Notes: a model not told the origin generated them from the letters alone. Positions 40,408 to 50,076 are shown, numbered from the stretch's first letter. The stretch: 64,000 bases of DNA from Planotetraspora kaengkrachanensis (GCF_016862895.1 NZ_BONV01000001.1:248001-312000); one strand, 5' to 3'. Numbers and translations: made by a program.

Positions 40408-41607
40408 TCAGCCGCGGAAGGGGCCGGCCACCTCGTAGGTGACCCCGCCCGCCGCCGGGCCCGTGCCGCCCCACCGGGACGAGAAGTAGAGCCTGCGCCC
40501 GTCAGGTGAGAACGCCGGCCCGGTGATCCATGAACTCTCGTGACCGGCCACACGGACGAAAGGCTCGGCCACGCCCCCGGGGCTGATGACCGTGATCTGC
40601 GCGACGCCCTCGTCCTCGGCGATGTAGGCGTCACCCGGCCTCACGACCGTGTCGCGCCCGGTGTCCCCCGAAGGGCCGCCGGCGCGGCCCGCCACCCCGT
40701 ACGGCTCCGCGCGCCCGTCGTAGAGGACGGTGACCCGGTCGCCGGCGGCGTCGTAGGCCCACATGCGATCGTCGCCTCTGGTCGTGAAGTAACAGAAGCC
40801 CGCCGAATAGTGACAGCCCTCGCCGCCGTTGAAGCGTCTCGCTCCGGCGACCTGCTCGCGGACGGGCTCGAACATCGCCACAGGGTTGGGCACCCGCTTC
40901 CAGGTCACCGACTCGCAATCCGGCGACCCGGCCATCACTTCGAGCGTGCCGGTGGTGAGATCCCCCCAGACATCGGGGCGGAAGCGGTAGAAGCAGCCGT
41001 CGGGCTCGTCCTCGGTGAGGTAGACGACTGCCTGGTCGGGGTCGCAGGCGAGCCCGGCATGCCGGAACTGCCCCATGGCCAGGCGCGGCATCGCGGCGCG
41101 CTGGCCATAGGGATCGCACTCGAAGACCCGCCCGTGGGAGGTCTTCTCGCCCGACAGCCACGTCTGCCACGGCGTCGCCGCGCCCGCGCCGTTCAGATCG
41201 GTTCCCGACAGGATCCGGCAGACGCCGCCGATCGTCCCGTCCGGTTCGAACCGTACGGCCGAGACCCCGCCGAGCAGCGGCACGGCGGAGTTGGACACGT
41301 AGATCCATCCTTCGCCGTCGGGGAAGCAGGCGCCGCCGTCGGGGGCGGCGTGCCACGCGACCCCGCCGACGCGTTGGCCGGACCGGCCGATGACCCTGCT
41401 GGTGAAACCCTCGGCGAGCGCGAGGCCGTTGCCGTCCGGCGCCCGGAGGCCGCCGTAAGGCGCCGCCGACTGGTCGGGAACGGCTTCGGACGCCGCGCTG
41501 TCCGCTCCCGGGCGGGCCGCCCGGGGGGCCGTCGCGGTGAACGCCGAGCGCCACAGCGAACCCGACAGGACGGCCAGCGCCCTGGACCGGACGAACGTAC
41601 GGCTCAC
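40408..41607 (-). CDS. PhoX-like (DUF839) secreted phosphatase-family protein
   Basis: The product has 399 residues. The N-terminus MSRTFVRSRALAVLSGSLWRSAF has Arg residues and a weak hydrophobic stretch, possibly a Tat or Sec signal. The rest is a DUF839 beta-propeller: NGLALAEGFTSRVIGRSG, WQTWLSGEKTSHGRVFECDPYG, GHAGL-type repeats, YLTEDEPDGCFYRF and FSPDGRRLYFSSRWGG. It is much shorter than classical PhoX (about 650), so activity is uncertain; phosphodiesterase or phosphatase function is family inference only. Confidence 0.8.
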   Translation of the reverse strand: MSRTFVRSRALAVLSGSLWRSAFTATAPRAARPGADSAASEAVPDQSAAPYGGLRAPDGNGLALAEGFTSRVIGRSGQRVGGVAWHAAPDGGACFPDGEGWIYVSNSAVPLLGGVSAVRFEPDGTIGGVCRILSGTDLNGAGAATPWQTWLSGEKTSHGRVFECDPYGQRAAMPRLAMGQFRHAGLACDPDQAVVYLTEDEPDGCFYRFRPDVWGDLTTGTLEVMAGSPDCESVTWKRVPNPVAMFEPVREQVAGARRFNGGEGCHYSAGFCYFTTRGDDRMWAYDAAGDRVTVLYDGRAEPYGVAGRAGGPSGDTGRDTVVRPGDAYIAEDEGVAQITVISPGGVAEPFVRVAGHESSWITGPAFSPDGRRLYFSSRWGGTGPAAGGVTYEVAGPFRG

Positions 41608-42087
41608 CGTGATCCCTCCTCCATCTGCGCGTTTCCACTTCGTATGCGTCTGTGATCAGCGGGCTCCAGGGTCCGCGGTGCCGCGTGCGCGCTCGCGACG
41701 CGTTCCGCGAGGCCGCGCCGTCCGCGGTGGGAGGGCCCGGCACGGCGCGTGGTCCGACGTCGTGGTGTGACGTCCTGGCGCGACGTTGTGCGTCCGGCCT
41801 GCCGATGCGCCGATGTGGGCGCGCCCTCTTCGTGCGACGCCGTGATGTGACGTCGTGGTGTGAGCCGACGCCTGCGGCCGCGGGCGTGGAGTCCGCAGGC
41901 GCGAAGCCCCGTCCCGAGTGTCGGCGCTCCGTGCGCCGGCCCTTCGTCCACTATCGCGCCTTCCAGCAGGTCAAGCCGCCACTGCCACGGTCCAGTGGAC
42001 CGGAGCGCGGTGAACACGGCGGGAAGCCACGTCCTTCCAGTGGCCGAACTTTGCGCTAACCATGGCGGTGGGAACAGTGAACGACGT
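41608..42087. other. Gene-free stretch with TGTGACGTC repeats before the MerR gene
   Basis: About 480 bases with no credible frame. It holds repeated GTGGTGTGACGTC-type words (41763-41775 and 41843-41865, about 80 bp apart) plus related GCGACGTTG and GCGACGCC copies. Function unknown; possibly a decayed tandem repeat. Confidence 0.5.
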
Positions 42088-42112
42088 TGACAGTGTCATT
42101 GTGACAGTGTCA
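42088..42112. promoter_or_regulatory. Two perfect TGACAGTGTCA palindromes in the MerR promoter
   Basis: TGACAGTGTCA at 42088-42098 and 42102-42112, centres 14 bp apart. The first overlaps TTGACA (-35, 42087-42092). CATCAT (42111-42116) is the likely -10, 6 nt before the ATG at 42123, so the sites fill the promoter spacer as expected for MerR-type self-control of a leaderless operon. Confidence 0.75.
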
Positions 42113-42122
42113 TCATGAGGAC

Positions 42123-43034
42123 ATGCGAGAACCCTGGACCATCAGCGAGCTGGCGGAGCGGGCGGCGAGCCTGCTCGACTCGGCCGGCCCTGTCAACGGC
42201 CGGGTCCGCGAGGTGCCCAACGAGCGCCTCATCCGGTGGTACACGACGATCGGCCTGCTCGACCCGCCCCTCGCCCGCCGGGGCAGGATCGCCCTGTACG
42301 GACGGCGGCACCTGCTCCAGCTCGTCGCCGTCAAACGCCGCCAGGCGGACGGCCTGTCCATCGCCGCCATCCAGGCCGAACTGGCCGGCGCGACCGACGC
42401 CATGCTCCTGCGGGCGGCCCGCCTCCCCTCCCCGCCGGAGGTTCCGGACCTGCCCGGCGCCTCAGACCTGCCTGACGTCCCGGATCTGCCTGACGCCCCG
42501 GGCCTTCCCATCGGCCGGGCGTCGGGGAACGGTTCCACGGACCACTCCGCAGCCGGGGGCGCGGGCGGAGCCGATCGGGCCGAGGCCGTGCGCGGGCGGT
42601 TCTGGACTCGGCAGGCGCCCGATCCCCCGTCGCCCGCCGTCCGGACTCCACCTCCTGCTCCAGCGGCCGCGGCGGCCACACCCCCCGCCGCCGGGTCTCC
42701 CGTCATGCCGCCTCCCGCGCCTTTCCCGGCGGCGTCGCGGCGGGGCGTCGCGGCCGACCGGGGTGCGGCCGTCGCCGCCGAACCACTGATGACCGGACCG
42801 GACGTGATCCGTCATGCGCCGGGCCGCTCGATCTCGACCGGACCGGCGTCCGCCGACGTCGTCTACGGCGTACGGCTCGCCCCCGGCGTGACCGTGACGC
42901 TCGACGCCGCGGGCAGGCCGGTCACCTCCGACGAGGCGCTGGCTCTGCGCCAGGCCGCAGAACCGCTGCTGTCCATGCTGGCCCGGCTCGGGCTCACGGA
43001 CCGGTCCGACCACCCTGAAGGGACGACGCCATGA
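42123..43034 (+). CDS. MerR-family transcriptional regulator with long disordered linker
   Basis: The product has 303 residues. The N-terminal MerR helix-turn-helix is about 5-95 (WTISELAERAASLL, RLIRWYTTIGLLDPP, YGRRHLLQLVAVKRRQADGLSI). A low-complexity middle has imperfect repeats (PDLPGASDLPDVPDLPDAPGLP region near 117-140) and Pro/Ala runs, followed by a conserved C-terminal segment VYGVRLAPGVTVTLDAAGRPV. It overlaps the VIT/VWA gene by 4 nt, so it almost certainly controls it. Confidence 0.88.
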   Translation: MREPWTISELAERAASLLDSAGPVNGRVREVPNERLIRWYTTIGLLDPPLARRGRIALYGRRHLLQLVAVKRRQADGLSIAAIQAELAGATDAMLLRAARLPSPPEVPDLPGASDLPDVPDLPDAPGLPIGRASGNGSTDHSAAGGAGGADRAEAVRGRFWTRQAPDPPSPAVRTPPPAPAAAAATPPAAGSPVMPPPAPFPAASRRGVAADRGAAVAAEPLMTGPDVIRHAPGRSISTGPASADVVYGVRLAPGVTVTLDAAGRPVTSDEALALRQAAEPLLSMLARLGLTDRSDHPEGTTP

Positions 43035-45622
43035 CCGTTCCCATCACGCCGCTGAGGCCAGAGGAATGCCATCCCGCCCCTGACGCCGGGTTGGGAGCCC
43101 TCGAGACCGGAAGGGGCAACCTGCCTCTCGAGAGCCTCGACGTCACCGCGCACATCACCGGGCTCGTGGCCGGGGTGGACGTGGTCCAGGGCTTCCGCAA
43201 CCCGTTCGACGTCTCACTCGAGGCGACGTACGTCTTCCCGCTGCCGCCCAGAGCCGCCGTCACCTCCTTCCGGATGGAGGCCGACGACCGGGTGATCGAG
43301 GGCGTGCTCAAGGAGCGCGGCCAGGCGCGCGCGGACTACGACCGCGCCCTGGCGGAAGGGCGTCGTGCCGCCATCGCGGAGGAGGACCGTCCCGACGTGT
43401 TCACCATCCGGGTGGGCAACATCGTGCCCGGAGAGCACGTCAAGGTACGGCTGGGCCTCAGCCAGCCGCTCCCCTACGAGGACGGCGCGGCCGAATTCCG
43501 GTTCCCGCTGGTGGTGGCCCCCCGTTACATCCCCGGTGCGCCCTTGGAAGAGCCGCCGGCGGGCGCCGGAGTCGTCCCGGACACCGACGCCGTTCCCGAC
43601 GCCTCGCGGATCACCCCTCCCGTGCTCCTCCCCGGCTTCCCCGATCCCGTACGGCTGTCGCTGACGGCGACCATCGACGCGGCGGGTCTCGACCTGCGGG
43701 AGATCCGGTCCAGCCTCCACGAGGTCGCCATGGAGGGCGACACGATCAGCCTCCGGCCCGGCGAACGGCTCGACCGGGACTTCATCCTGCGACTGCCGTT
43801 CGAGGCCTCGGCGTCACTCGCCCTGGCGCCGGACGAGCACCCCGCCGTCCCCGGCGGAGAGGGGACCTTCACACTCACCGTCATCCCGCCGGCGGACACG
43901 GTGTCCGCGGCGACGGCGCGCGACGTGGTGCTCCTTCTCGACCGGTCGGGCAGCATGAGCGGGTGGAAGATGGTCGCCGCCCGGCGGGCCGCCGCCCGGA
44001 TCGTCGACACGCTCACCACCCATGACCGATTCGCCGTGCTGGCATTCGACTCGGTGATCGAGCGCCCCTTCCCGGACGGGCTCGTCGAGGCCACCGACCG
44101 CAACCGTTACCGGGCGGTGGAGCATCTCGCGAGACTGGACGCCCGCGGCGGCACCGAGATCCTCGCCCCCATGGAGGAGGCGCTGCGGCTGCTCTCCGGA
44201 GAGTTCGCCGAGGACGACGCCGCGCGGGCAGGAGGCGCACGCCGGGACCGCGTGCTCGTGCTCGTCACCGACGGGCAGGTGGGCAACGAGGACCAGATCC
44301 TCGAACGGACCGCGACGCGGCTCGGCGGCATCCGGGTCCACACGGTCGGCATCGACCGGGCCGTCAACGCCGGATTCCTCGGCAGGCTGGCCCTGCTCGG
44401 GTCCGGCCGGTGCGAGCTGGTCGAGTCCGAGGACCGCCTCGACGAGGCGATGGAGCACATCCACCGCAGGATCGGGTCGCCGCTGGTGACCGACATCGTG
44501 GTGAAGCCGGAAGGGCTCGACATCGTCGCGGAGACCGTCACCCACGTGGGAAGCCTCTACTCCGGGGTGCCGCTGTCGGTGTCCGGGCGTTATCGGGGAG
44601 CGCCGTCCGGAGCCGTGACCGTGCGCGGTCTCGCGTCCGGCGGCAAGCCCTGGGAGACCGGTCTCAGCGGCCGGGCCGTGCACGACTCCGCCGCCCGCCC
44701 GCTGTGGGCCCGGGCCCATGTGAGGCGCCTGGAGGACCGGTATCTGGCCGGCGACCGTTCGCTGGAGCAGCAGATCATCGAGGCGTCCCTCACATACGGC
44801 GTGCTGTGCAGGTTCACGGCCTTCGTCGCCGTCGACACGCGGGTGGTCGCCGACGGCGGGCCGGAACACCGCGTGATCCAGCCCGTCGAGATGCCGAGCG
44901 GCTGGGAGGAGCCCGTCGCTGCGCCGCTGATGGCGACCGGAGCGCCGATGGTGAAGATGGCCTCCTTCGCCAGGGCCGAGTCCATCGCCTGGACGGCCGA
45001 CGAGGCCCTTAACCTGCCCGAGAGCGGCGCGGTACCGCCGGCTCCCGGCGCGTACTCCGGCCCGGCCGTGGCCGGCGCGCTGGGCGGAGCCGTTCCGCCC
45101 GCCGTTCCTGGGAGCCCGTCACCGGGCGGACGTGGATTCTCCGTGGGCGCGCGTCTGCCGCATCCGCCGGGGAGAGTCCCGGAGACCGACCTCGACGGGG
45201 TCCGCCCGCTGTTGTCGGAGGAGCTCCTCCGGCTTCGTTCGGCACAGAGTCTCCCGGAGCAGGACAGACGGCGCTACCTGGCGGATCTGGCCAGCCGGCT
45301 CAAGGTGATCGACCTGATGATCGGCGGTCACTCCGGCCTGGCCGCCCTGGCGGCCGAGCTCGAAAGCGCCGAGAGGGCGTCGGCGGAGCTCGATGTGCTC
45401 TGGCGGCGGGCCGTCGACGCCCTGACCGCGATCACGATGGGCAGCGGCTCGGCGTCCTCCCCCGCGCTCGGTTCACCCGAGCCGGGCCGGGCGGAGCCTG
45501 GGGGGTCCTACGATCCGGGCTCGCCCGAGCCCGGAGGGCCGCCCTCTGAGCCGGGCGCCGACAAGCCGCCGGGTTCCCAATCACAGGGGACGCGCCGCGG
45601 AGCCTTCTGGAAGCGCGGCTGA
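43031..45622 (+). CDS. VIT and von Willebrand factor A domain protein
   Basis: The product has 863 residues. The VIT domain is about 25-155 (NPFDVSLEATYVFPLPPRAAVTSF, FTIRVGNIVPGEHVKV), and the VWA domain about 295-470 with a complete MIDAS (LLLDRSGSMSGWK, then TDGQVGNE). The C-terminal half contains VWRARAHVRRLEDRYL-like helices and ends in a Gly/Pro/Ser tail. No signal peptide or membrane helix. Paired MerR and VIT/VWA genes recur in actinomycetes; the function is unknown, perhaps metal-dependent adhesion or assembly. Confidence 0.9.
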   Translation: MTVPITPLRPEECHPAPDAGLGALETGRGNLPLESLDVTAHITGLVAGVDVVQGFRNPFDVSLEATYVFPLPPRAAVTSFRMEADDRVIEGVLKERGQARADYDRALAEGRRAAIAEEDRPDVFTIRVGNIVPGEHVKVRLGLSQPLPYEDGAAEFRFPLVVAPRYIPGAPLEEPPAGAGVVPDTDAVPDASRITPPVLLPGFPDPVRLSLTATIDAAGLDLREIRSSLHEVAMEGDTISLRPGERLDRDFILRLPFEASASLALAPDEHPAVPGGEGTFTLTVIPPADTVSAATARDVVLLLDRSGSMSGWKMVAARRAAARIVDTLTTHDRFAVLAFDSVIERPFPDGLVEATDRNRYRAVEHLARLDARGGTEILAPMEEALRLLSGEFAEDDAARAGGARRDRVLVLVTDGQVGNEDQILERTATRLGGIRVHTVGIDRAVNAGFLGRLALLGSGRCELVESEDRLDEAMEHIHRRIGSPLVTDIVVKPEGLDIVAETVTHVGSLYSGVPLSVSGRYRGAPSGAVTVRGLASGGKPWETGLSGRAVHDSAARPLWARAHVRRLEDRYLAGDRSLEQQIIEASLTYGVLCRFTAFVAVDTRVVADGGPEHRVIQPVEMPSGWEEPVAAPLMATGAPMVKMASFARAESIAWTADEALNLPESGAVPPAPGAYSGPAVAGALGGAVPPAVPGSPSPGGRGFSVGARLPHPPGRVPETDLDGVRPLLSEELLRLRSAQSLPEQDRRRYLADLASRLKVIDLMIGGHSGLAALAAELESAERASAELDVLWRRAVDALTAITMGSGSASSPALGSPEPGRAEPGGSYDPGSPEPGGPPSEPGADKPPGSQSQGTRRGAFWKRG

Positions 45623-45633
45623 TCACTGCCTGA

Positions 45634-45660
45634 CCGGGCGCCGGACTGACCGGCGCCCGG
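45634..45660 (+). terminator. Terminator after the VIT/VWA gene
   Basis: CCGGGCGCCGG, ACTGA loop, CCGGCGCCCGG: perfect 11-bp stem, 11 nt past the stop. No U-tract. Confidence 0.75.
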
Positions 45661-46002
45661 TGCTGCCCGGTGCTCGGTGCTGCCCGGTGCTCGGTGCCCG
45701 GCTCCGTCGGCCGGACCGGACCCGCCGGGGATCGCTGGAGATCAATGGCGATCACCGGGGATCCGGCAGGCCGGTCGCTTCGACTCGGGCGGACCGATCA
45801 CTGGAGAGGCAGAGGGATCAGTTCGGTTCTGGTAGGCGGATGACATCGGATGGCGGGGTGGGAACGGGTCGCCGAGGCTCCCGCACCCCTCCCGTGTCGG
45901 GTCGATCGTCACGCCCACCAGCGGGGACGCGAGAACGACAGCGCAGCACACGATCGATGAGCCCTTTAAGCCCCATGTGCGAGCAACGCATAGTGTTGTC
46001 GG
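45661..46002. repeat. 17-bp tandem duplication and GATC-rich spacer before mmuM
   Basis: TGCTGCCCGGTGCTCGG occurs twice in tandem (45661-45677, 45678-45694) plus a partial third. The rest, to 46002, has several GGGATC/GATCAC words but no gene. TAGTGT at 45991-45996 is the likely -10 for the next gene. Confidence 0.6.
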
Positions 46003-46857
46003 GTGAGTTCCCTGGTTCTCGACGGCGGCCTCGCCACCCACCTGGAAGCGCTCGGCCGCGATCTCAGTGACGCGTTGTGGTCGGCGAAGTTGCTGATGGA
46101 GGATCCCGGCGTGATCCGCCGGGCTCATCTCGACTACTTCCTGGCGGGCGCCGACGTGGCGACGACCGCGAGCTATCAGGCCAGCATCCCGGGGTTCGTC
46201 CGCCGGGGGCTGACGGCCGGCCAGGCGCGTGACCTGATCAGGCTGTCGGTGACGCTCGCCGTGCAGGCCCGGGACGCCGTGGGGCATGGCCTGGTCGCCG
46301 CCAGCGTGGGCCCGTACGGCGCGTATCTGGCCAACGGCGCCGAATACACCGGCGACTACGACCTGGACGAAGACGGCCTGCTCGACTGGCATCGGGACCG
46401 GTTCGAGATCCTCGCCGAGTCGGGCGCCGACCTGCTGGCCTGCGAGACGATCCCGTCGTTCGACGAGGCGCGGGCCCTCGCGAGGCTGCTGCGGGAGACG
46501 CCCTCCGTGCAGGCATGGGTGAGCTTCTCCTGCCGCGACGGCGAACACATCAGCGACGGAACGCCCTTCAAGGAGTCCGCCGCGCTGTTCGGCGATCTCT
46601 CCAATGTGGTCGCCGTCGGCGCGAACTGCACCGCCCCGCGGTTCATCTCCAGCCTCATCGAGCAGGGGGCGACGGTCGTCTACCCCAACTCCGGCGAGAC
46701 GTGGGACGCCGCGGCGCAACACTGGACGGGTCTCACCGACCCGGTCGAGTACGGCGAAGCCGCCGCCGAATGGCGTGCGCTGGGTGCCACGCACATCGGC
46801 GGCTGCTGCCGCACCACCCCGGCGCATATCAGCGAGATCAGGTCACACCTCGCCTGA
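46003..46857 (+). CDS. mmuM: Homocysteine S-methyltransferase
   Basis: Transfers a methyl group (typically from S-methylmethionine) to homocysteine. The protein has 284 residues. Zn ligands are in VGANCTAPRF (about residue 208) and IGGCCRTTPAHI (about 266-267); the N-terminus LVLDGGLATHLEALG is typical. The GTG at 46003 is 6 nt after TAGTGT, the leaderless pattern. Confidence 0.93.
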   Translation: MSSLVLDGGLATHLEALGRDLSDALWSAKLLMEDPGVIRRAHLDYFLAGADVATTASYQASIPGFVRRGLTAGQARDLIRLSVTLAVQARDAVGHGLVAASVGPYGAYLANGAEYTGDYDLDEDGLLDWHRDRFEILAESGADLLACETIPSFDEARALARLLRETPSVQAWVSFSCRDGEHISDGTPFKESAALFGDLSNVVAVGANCTAPRFISSLIEQGATVVYPNSGETWDAAAQHWTGLTDPVEYGEAAAEWRALGATHIGGCCRTTPAHISEIRSHLA

Positions 46858-46880
46858 GGAACGGCCCGGGGAGGGCTCCG

Positions 46881-48419
46881 TCAGCCGCCCATCGCGGCGG
46901 GCTGGTCCCCGCGGCTCGCCAGCGGGATCTCCTTGAGGAAGAAGCCGACGACCAGCGCCAAGACCACGAACGGAATGCTGACCAGGAAGACGTCGTCGAT
47001 CGCGTTCGTGAACGCCACCAGCACATGCTCCTTGACGGGGGGCGGCAGTTGCTGGATGGCCTGGACGTTGTTGGAGTCGACCCCGCCCGCGGGAACCCGC
47101 CCGCCGAACTCCGCGGCGAGGTGGTGCGTGAGCCGGTTCGTGAGGACCGCACCCATGATCGCGGTGCCGATGGCCGCGCCCATCATGCGGAAGAACGTGG
47201 TCGAACTGGTGGCGGTGCCCATGTCCGCGCGGTCCACCGCGTTCTGGACCGCGGTCACGATCGTCTGCATGGTGAAGCCGAGGCCCGCGCCGAAGAGATA
47301 GGCGTAGATCGCGACCTGCCAGTACGGACTGTCCACGCGGATGGTCGCGAGCAGTGCCAGCGCCACTATGAGCACGATCGCGCCGATGATCGGGAAGATC
47401 TTGTAACGTCCCGTCCGCGACATCAGCTGCCCCGAGGTCATCGCCGTGGAGAAGATGCCGAAGACGGCAGGCAGCAGGGCAAGGCCGGACCTGGTGGGCG
47501 ACATGCCCTGGACGGCCTGCAGGTAGACCGGCAGGAAGATCAGCCCGCCGAACATCGCGAGACCGGCGAGGAAGGTGTAGGCGTTGCCCACGCTGTAGAT
47601 CGCGTTGCGGAACAGGCGCATGGGGATGATCGGCTCGGCCGCCCGCAGCTCGACGAGCACGAACAGCGCCGCGAGCGCCACGAAGCCCGCGATGAGCGCG
47701 AGGGATCCCGGCGCCGTCCAGCCGAACTCGCTGCCCGCCCAGTCGAGGTAGAGGAGCAGGCAGGAGACCCCGGCGACGATGATCGCGGCTCCCAGGTAGT
47801 CGATCTTGTGAGGGCGGCGCACCAGCGGGATCTTCAGGGCGAGCGAGGTCACGATCAGCGAGATCACCCCGACCGGCAGGTTGATCCAGAAGATCCACCG
47901 CCAGCCGGGACCGTCGGTGAAGAAGCCGCCGAGCAACGGCCCCGCGACGCTCGAGGTGCCGAAGACCGCGCCGAAGTATCCCTGGTAGCGGCCGCGCTCC
48001 CGGGGCGGGATGACGTCACCGATGATGCTGAACGCCAGGGCCATCAGGCCGCCGCCGCCCAGCCCCTGGATCGCGCGGAACGTGATGAGCTGGCCGATGT
48101 TCTGGCTCAGCCCGGCCAGCGCCGAGCCGACGAGGAAGATGCCGATGGCCGCCTGGAAGATGATGCGCCTGCCGTACAGGTCGGAGATCTTGCCCCAGAG
48201 CGGAGTCGCGGCGGTCGAGGTGAGGAGGTAGGCCGTGACCACCCAGGAGAGCTTGTCCAGCCCTCCGAGCTCGGAGACGATGCGCGGCAGTGCCGTGCCG
48301 ACGATGCTCTGGTCGAGCGCGGCGAGCAGCATTCCGGCCGCCACGCCCGTGAGCACGATCATGATCTGCCGATGGGGAAGGTATTCGGAGACCGTTTCCT
48401 GTTCCTCGCGAACGCTCAT
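46881..48419 (-). CDS. MFS multidrug transporter, DHA2 (EmrB/QacA, 14-TM) family
   Basis: Proton-driven efflux pump of 512 residues with 14 predicted helices. Motif C-like GPLLGGFFTDGPGWRWIFWINLPVG near 145-170, motif A WGKISDLYGRRIIFQAA near 72-90, and acidic DQSIVGTALPRI in helix 1. No TetR or MarR regulator is adjacent. Substrate cannot be inferred. The 641-residue frame on the other strand is a shadow. Confidence 0.93.
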   Translation of the reverse strand: MSVREEQETVSEYLPHRQIMIVLTGVAAGMLLAALDQSIVGTALPRIVSELGGLDKLSWVVTAYLLTSTAATPLWGKISDLYGRRIIFQAAIGIFLVGSALAGLSQNIGQLITFRAIQGLGGGGLMALAFSIIGDVIPPRERGRYQGYFGAVFGTSSVAGPLLGGFFTDGPGWRWIFWINLPVGVISLIVTSLALKIPLVRRPHKIDYLGAAIIVAGVSCLLLYLDWAGSEFGWTAPGSLALIAGFVALAALFVLVELRAAEPIIPMRLFRNAIYSVGNAYTFLAGLAMFGGLIFLPVYLQAVQGMSPTRSGLALLPAVFGIFSTAMTSGQLMSRTGRYKIFPIIGAIVLIVALALLATIRVDSPYWQVAIYAYLFGAGLGFTMQTIVTAVQNAVDRADMGTATSSTTFFRMMGAAIGTAIMGAVLTNRLTHHLAAEFGGRVPAGGVDSNNVQAIQQLPPPVKEHVLVAFTNAIDDVFLVSIPFVVLALVVGFFLKEIPLASRGDQPAAMGG

Positions 48420-48485
48420 GCGGCTTTCCGTTCTGGATGACGGGGGGCGACGTGGCCACGCTACTCCCCGACCCCGACGGTTCCG

Positions 48486-49184
48486 CTAGGAATTCTCCCG
48501 TGCCGCACGCGCCAACTCGACCTTCGCGCTCGCGGCGTACTTGTCGACGTATTCCTGGCCCGCCAGCTCCATCAGGGCGTACATGATCTCGTCGGTGACC
48601 GCCCGGAGGACGAGACGGTCGTTCTCCATGCCGTAGTAGCGGGAGAAGTCGAGGGGCTTGCCGTACCGGACGCCGGGGCGGATGCCGAGCTTGGGCAGGG
48701 GGTGGCCCGGCGGCATCATCTCGAACGTGTTGACCATCGCCCAGGGGATCACCGGTGCGCGGGACTCCAGCGCGAGCCGGGCCACGCCGGTCTTGCCCTT
48801 GTACAGCCGGCCGTCGGGGGAACGCGTGCCCTCGGGGTAGATGCCGAGGACGTGCTCCTCCTTCAGGATCCGCAGCCCCGTGCGGAGCGCGGCCTCGCTG
48901 GCCTTGCCGCCAGAGCGGTCGATGGGGACCGTGCCGACGCCGGAGAAGAACAGCCGGCTGAACATGCCCTTGAGGCCGCGGCCCGTGAAGTACTCGGCCT
49001 TGCCGAGGGAGATGACCTTGCGCGGCAGCGGCAGCGCGCCGAAGAAGTGGTCGGCGAAGGACAGATGGTTGCCCGCCAGGATCACCGGGCCCTCTTTGGG
49101 CACGTTCTCCACGCCCTCCGCCCAGGGGCGGAACACGAAATGGAGGATCGGCCACAGGATGGCCTTCAACACCCAATAGAACAC
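48486..49184 (-). CDS. 1-acyl-sn-glycerol-3-phosphate acyltransferase (PlsC family)
   Basis: Membrane-associated phosphatidic-acid synthesis enzyme of 232 residues from GTG 49184 (GGAGG 7 nt upstream). Motif I is NHLSFADHF (about 40-48), motif III YPEGTRSPDG (about 115-124), and an N-terminal hydrophobic anchor reads FYWVLKAILWPILHFVF. It corresponds in position to Rv2182c of the mycobacterial cluster. Divergent from the lipase gene. Confidence 0.92.
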   Translation of the reverse strand: MFYWVLKAILWPILHFVFRPWAEGVENVPKEGPVILAGNHLSFADHFFGALPLPRKVISLGKAEYFTGRGLKGMFSRLFFSGVGTVPIDRSGGKASEAALRTGLRILKEEHVLGIYPEGTRSPDGRLYKGKTGVARLALESRAPVIPWAMVNTFEMMPPGHPLPKLGIRPGVRYGKPLDFSRYYGMENDRLVLRAVTDEIMYALMELAGQEYVDKYAASAKVELARAARENS

Positions 49185-49311
49185 CCAGGCACCTCCACGG
49201 TCGGACGTGAAGTCATCTTCGCACGGCTCACCCCCTCGCACTAACGACGACTTACATGCGACTATCGGGCGAAACAGCCGGGGATTTCGGCCCTGCTACG
49301 CGGAGGTATCC

Positions 49312-50076
49312 ATGCCAGTGCTGCCGGGCGCGGAGCCGTACCACAACGACGGCGGGCCGGTGGGCGTCCTGCTGTGCCACGGATTCACCGGTTCACCTCA
49401 GGCGTTGCGCCCGTGGGCCGAGCACCTCGCGGGGGCGGGACTCACCGTTTCGCTCCCCCGCCTGCCCGGTCACGGCACCACGTGGCAGGAGATGAGCAGG
49501 ACCCGGTGGGAGGACTGGTACGCCGCACTGGACAAGGCCTTCGCCGACCTGCGCGGCAGCTGCTCGGAGACCTTCGTCATGGGCCTGTCGCTCGGCGGCT
49601 GCATGGCGCTCCGCCTGGCCGAGATCCACGGCGCCGCCGTCCAGGGGGTGGTGGCGGTGAACCCGTCGATCGTGAACGACACGCCGATCCTGCGGCTCGC
49701 TCCCGCGCTGAAGTGGGTGCTGCCCTCGGTCCCCGGCGTCGCGGGGGACATCAAGATGGAGGGCGTGAGCGAGCTCGGCTACGCCAGGACCCCCGTGCGG
49801 GCGGCCGCCACGCTTCCACGCCTGTGGAAGCTGGTGCAGAACGACCTCGAAAAGATCACTCAGCCGGTGCTGGTCTTCCACAGCAAGGATGACCATGTGG
49901 TCAAACCCGCGAGTACGGCGTTCCTCAGAGCCAAGATGGGGGACAACCTTGAAATCAGGGAACTTTCGGACAGCTATCACGTAGCCACCCTCGACAACGA
50001 CGCAACCGCGATCTTCGAGGGTAGCCTCGACTTCATCCGCTCTCACGCCTCTGTACCCTTGACGAAGGACTTGTGA
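49312..50076 (+). CDS. Alpha/beta hydrolase (carboxylesterase/monoacylglycerol lipase-like)
   Basis: The product has 254 residues from ATG 49312 (CGGAGG upstream). The nucleophile elbow is VMGLSLGGCMALRLAE (Ser near 95), the oxyanion loop VLLCHGFTGSPQALRPWAEHLA, the catalytic Asp in VFHSKDDHVV and His in DSYHVATLDNDA. It resembles thermostable monoacylglycerol lipase and carboxylesterase Est30. Together with the divergent acyltransferase, a lipid role is likely. Confidence 0.9.
   Translation: MPVLPGAEPYHNDGGPVGVLLCHGFTGSPQALRPWAEHLAGAGLTVSLPRLPGHGTTWQEMSRTRWEDWYAALDKAFADLRGSCSETFVMGLSLGGCMALRLAEIHGAAVQGVVAVNPSIVNDTPILRLAPALKWVLPSVPGVAGDIKMEGVSELGYARTPVRAAATLPRLWKLVQNDLEKITQPVLVFHSKDDHVVKPASTAFLRAKMGDNLEIRELSDSYHVATLDNDATAIFEGSLDFIRSHASVPLTKDL

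Noticed and set aside
41604-42059. Small genes of about 135 residues on either strand before the MerR gene
   Set aside because: Composition is typical of GC-rich non-coding sequence with repeats; no motif or ribosome site.
45600-45625. Another stop-anchored copy of the 53-bp repeat at the VIT/VWA gene end
   Set aside because: The stop lies in CTGATCACTG, but there is no CATGC extension and no second copy 53 bp away; likely chance.
46515-48440. 641-residue open frame on the + strand
   Set aside because: Antisense to the MFS transporter and composed of Arg/Glu/Asp/His repeats; shadow of a membrane protein gene.
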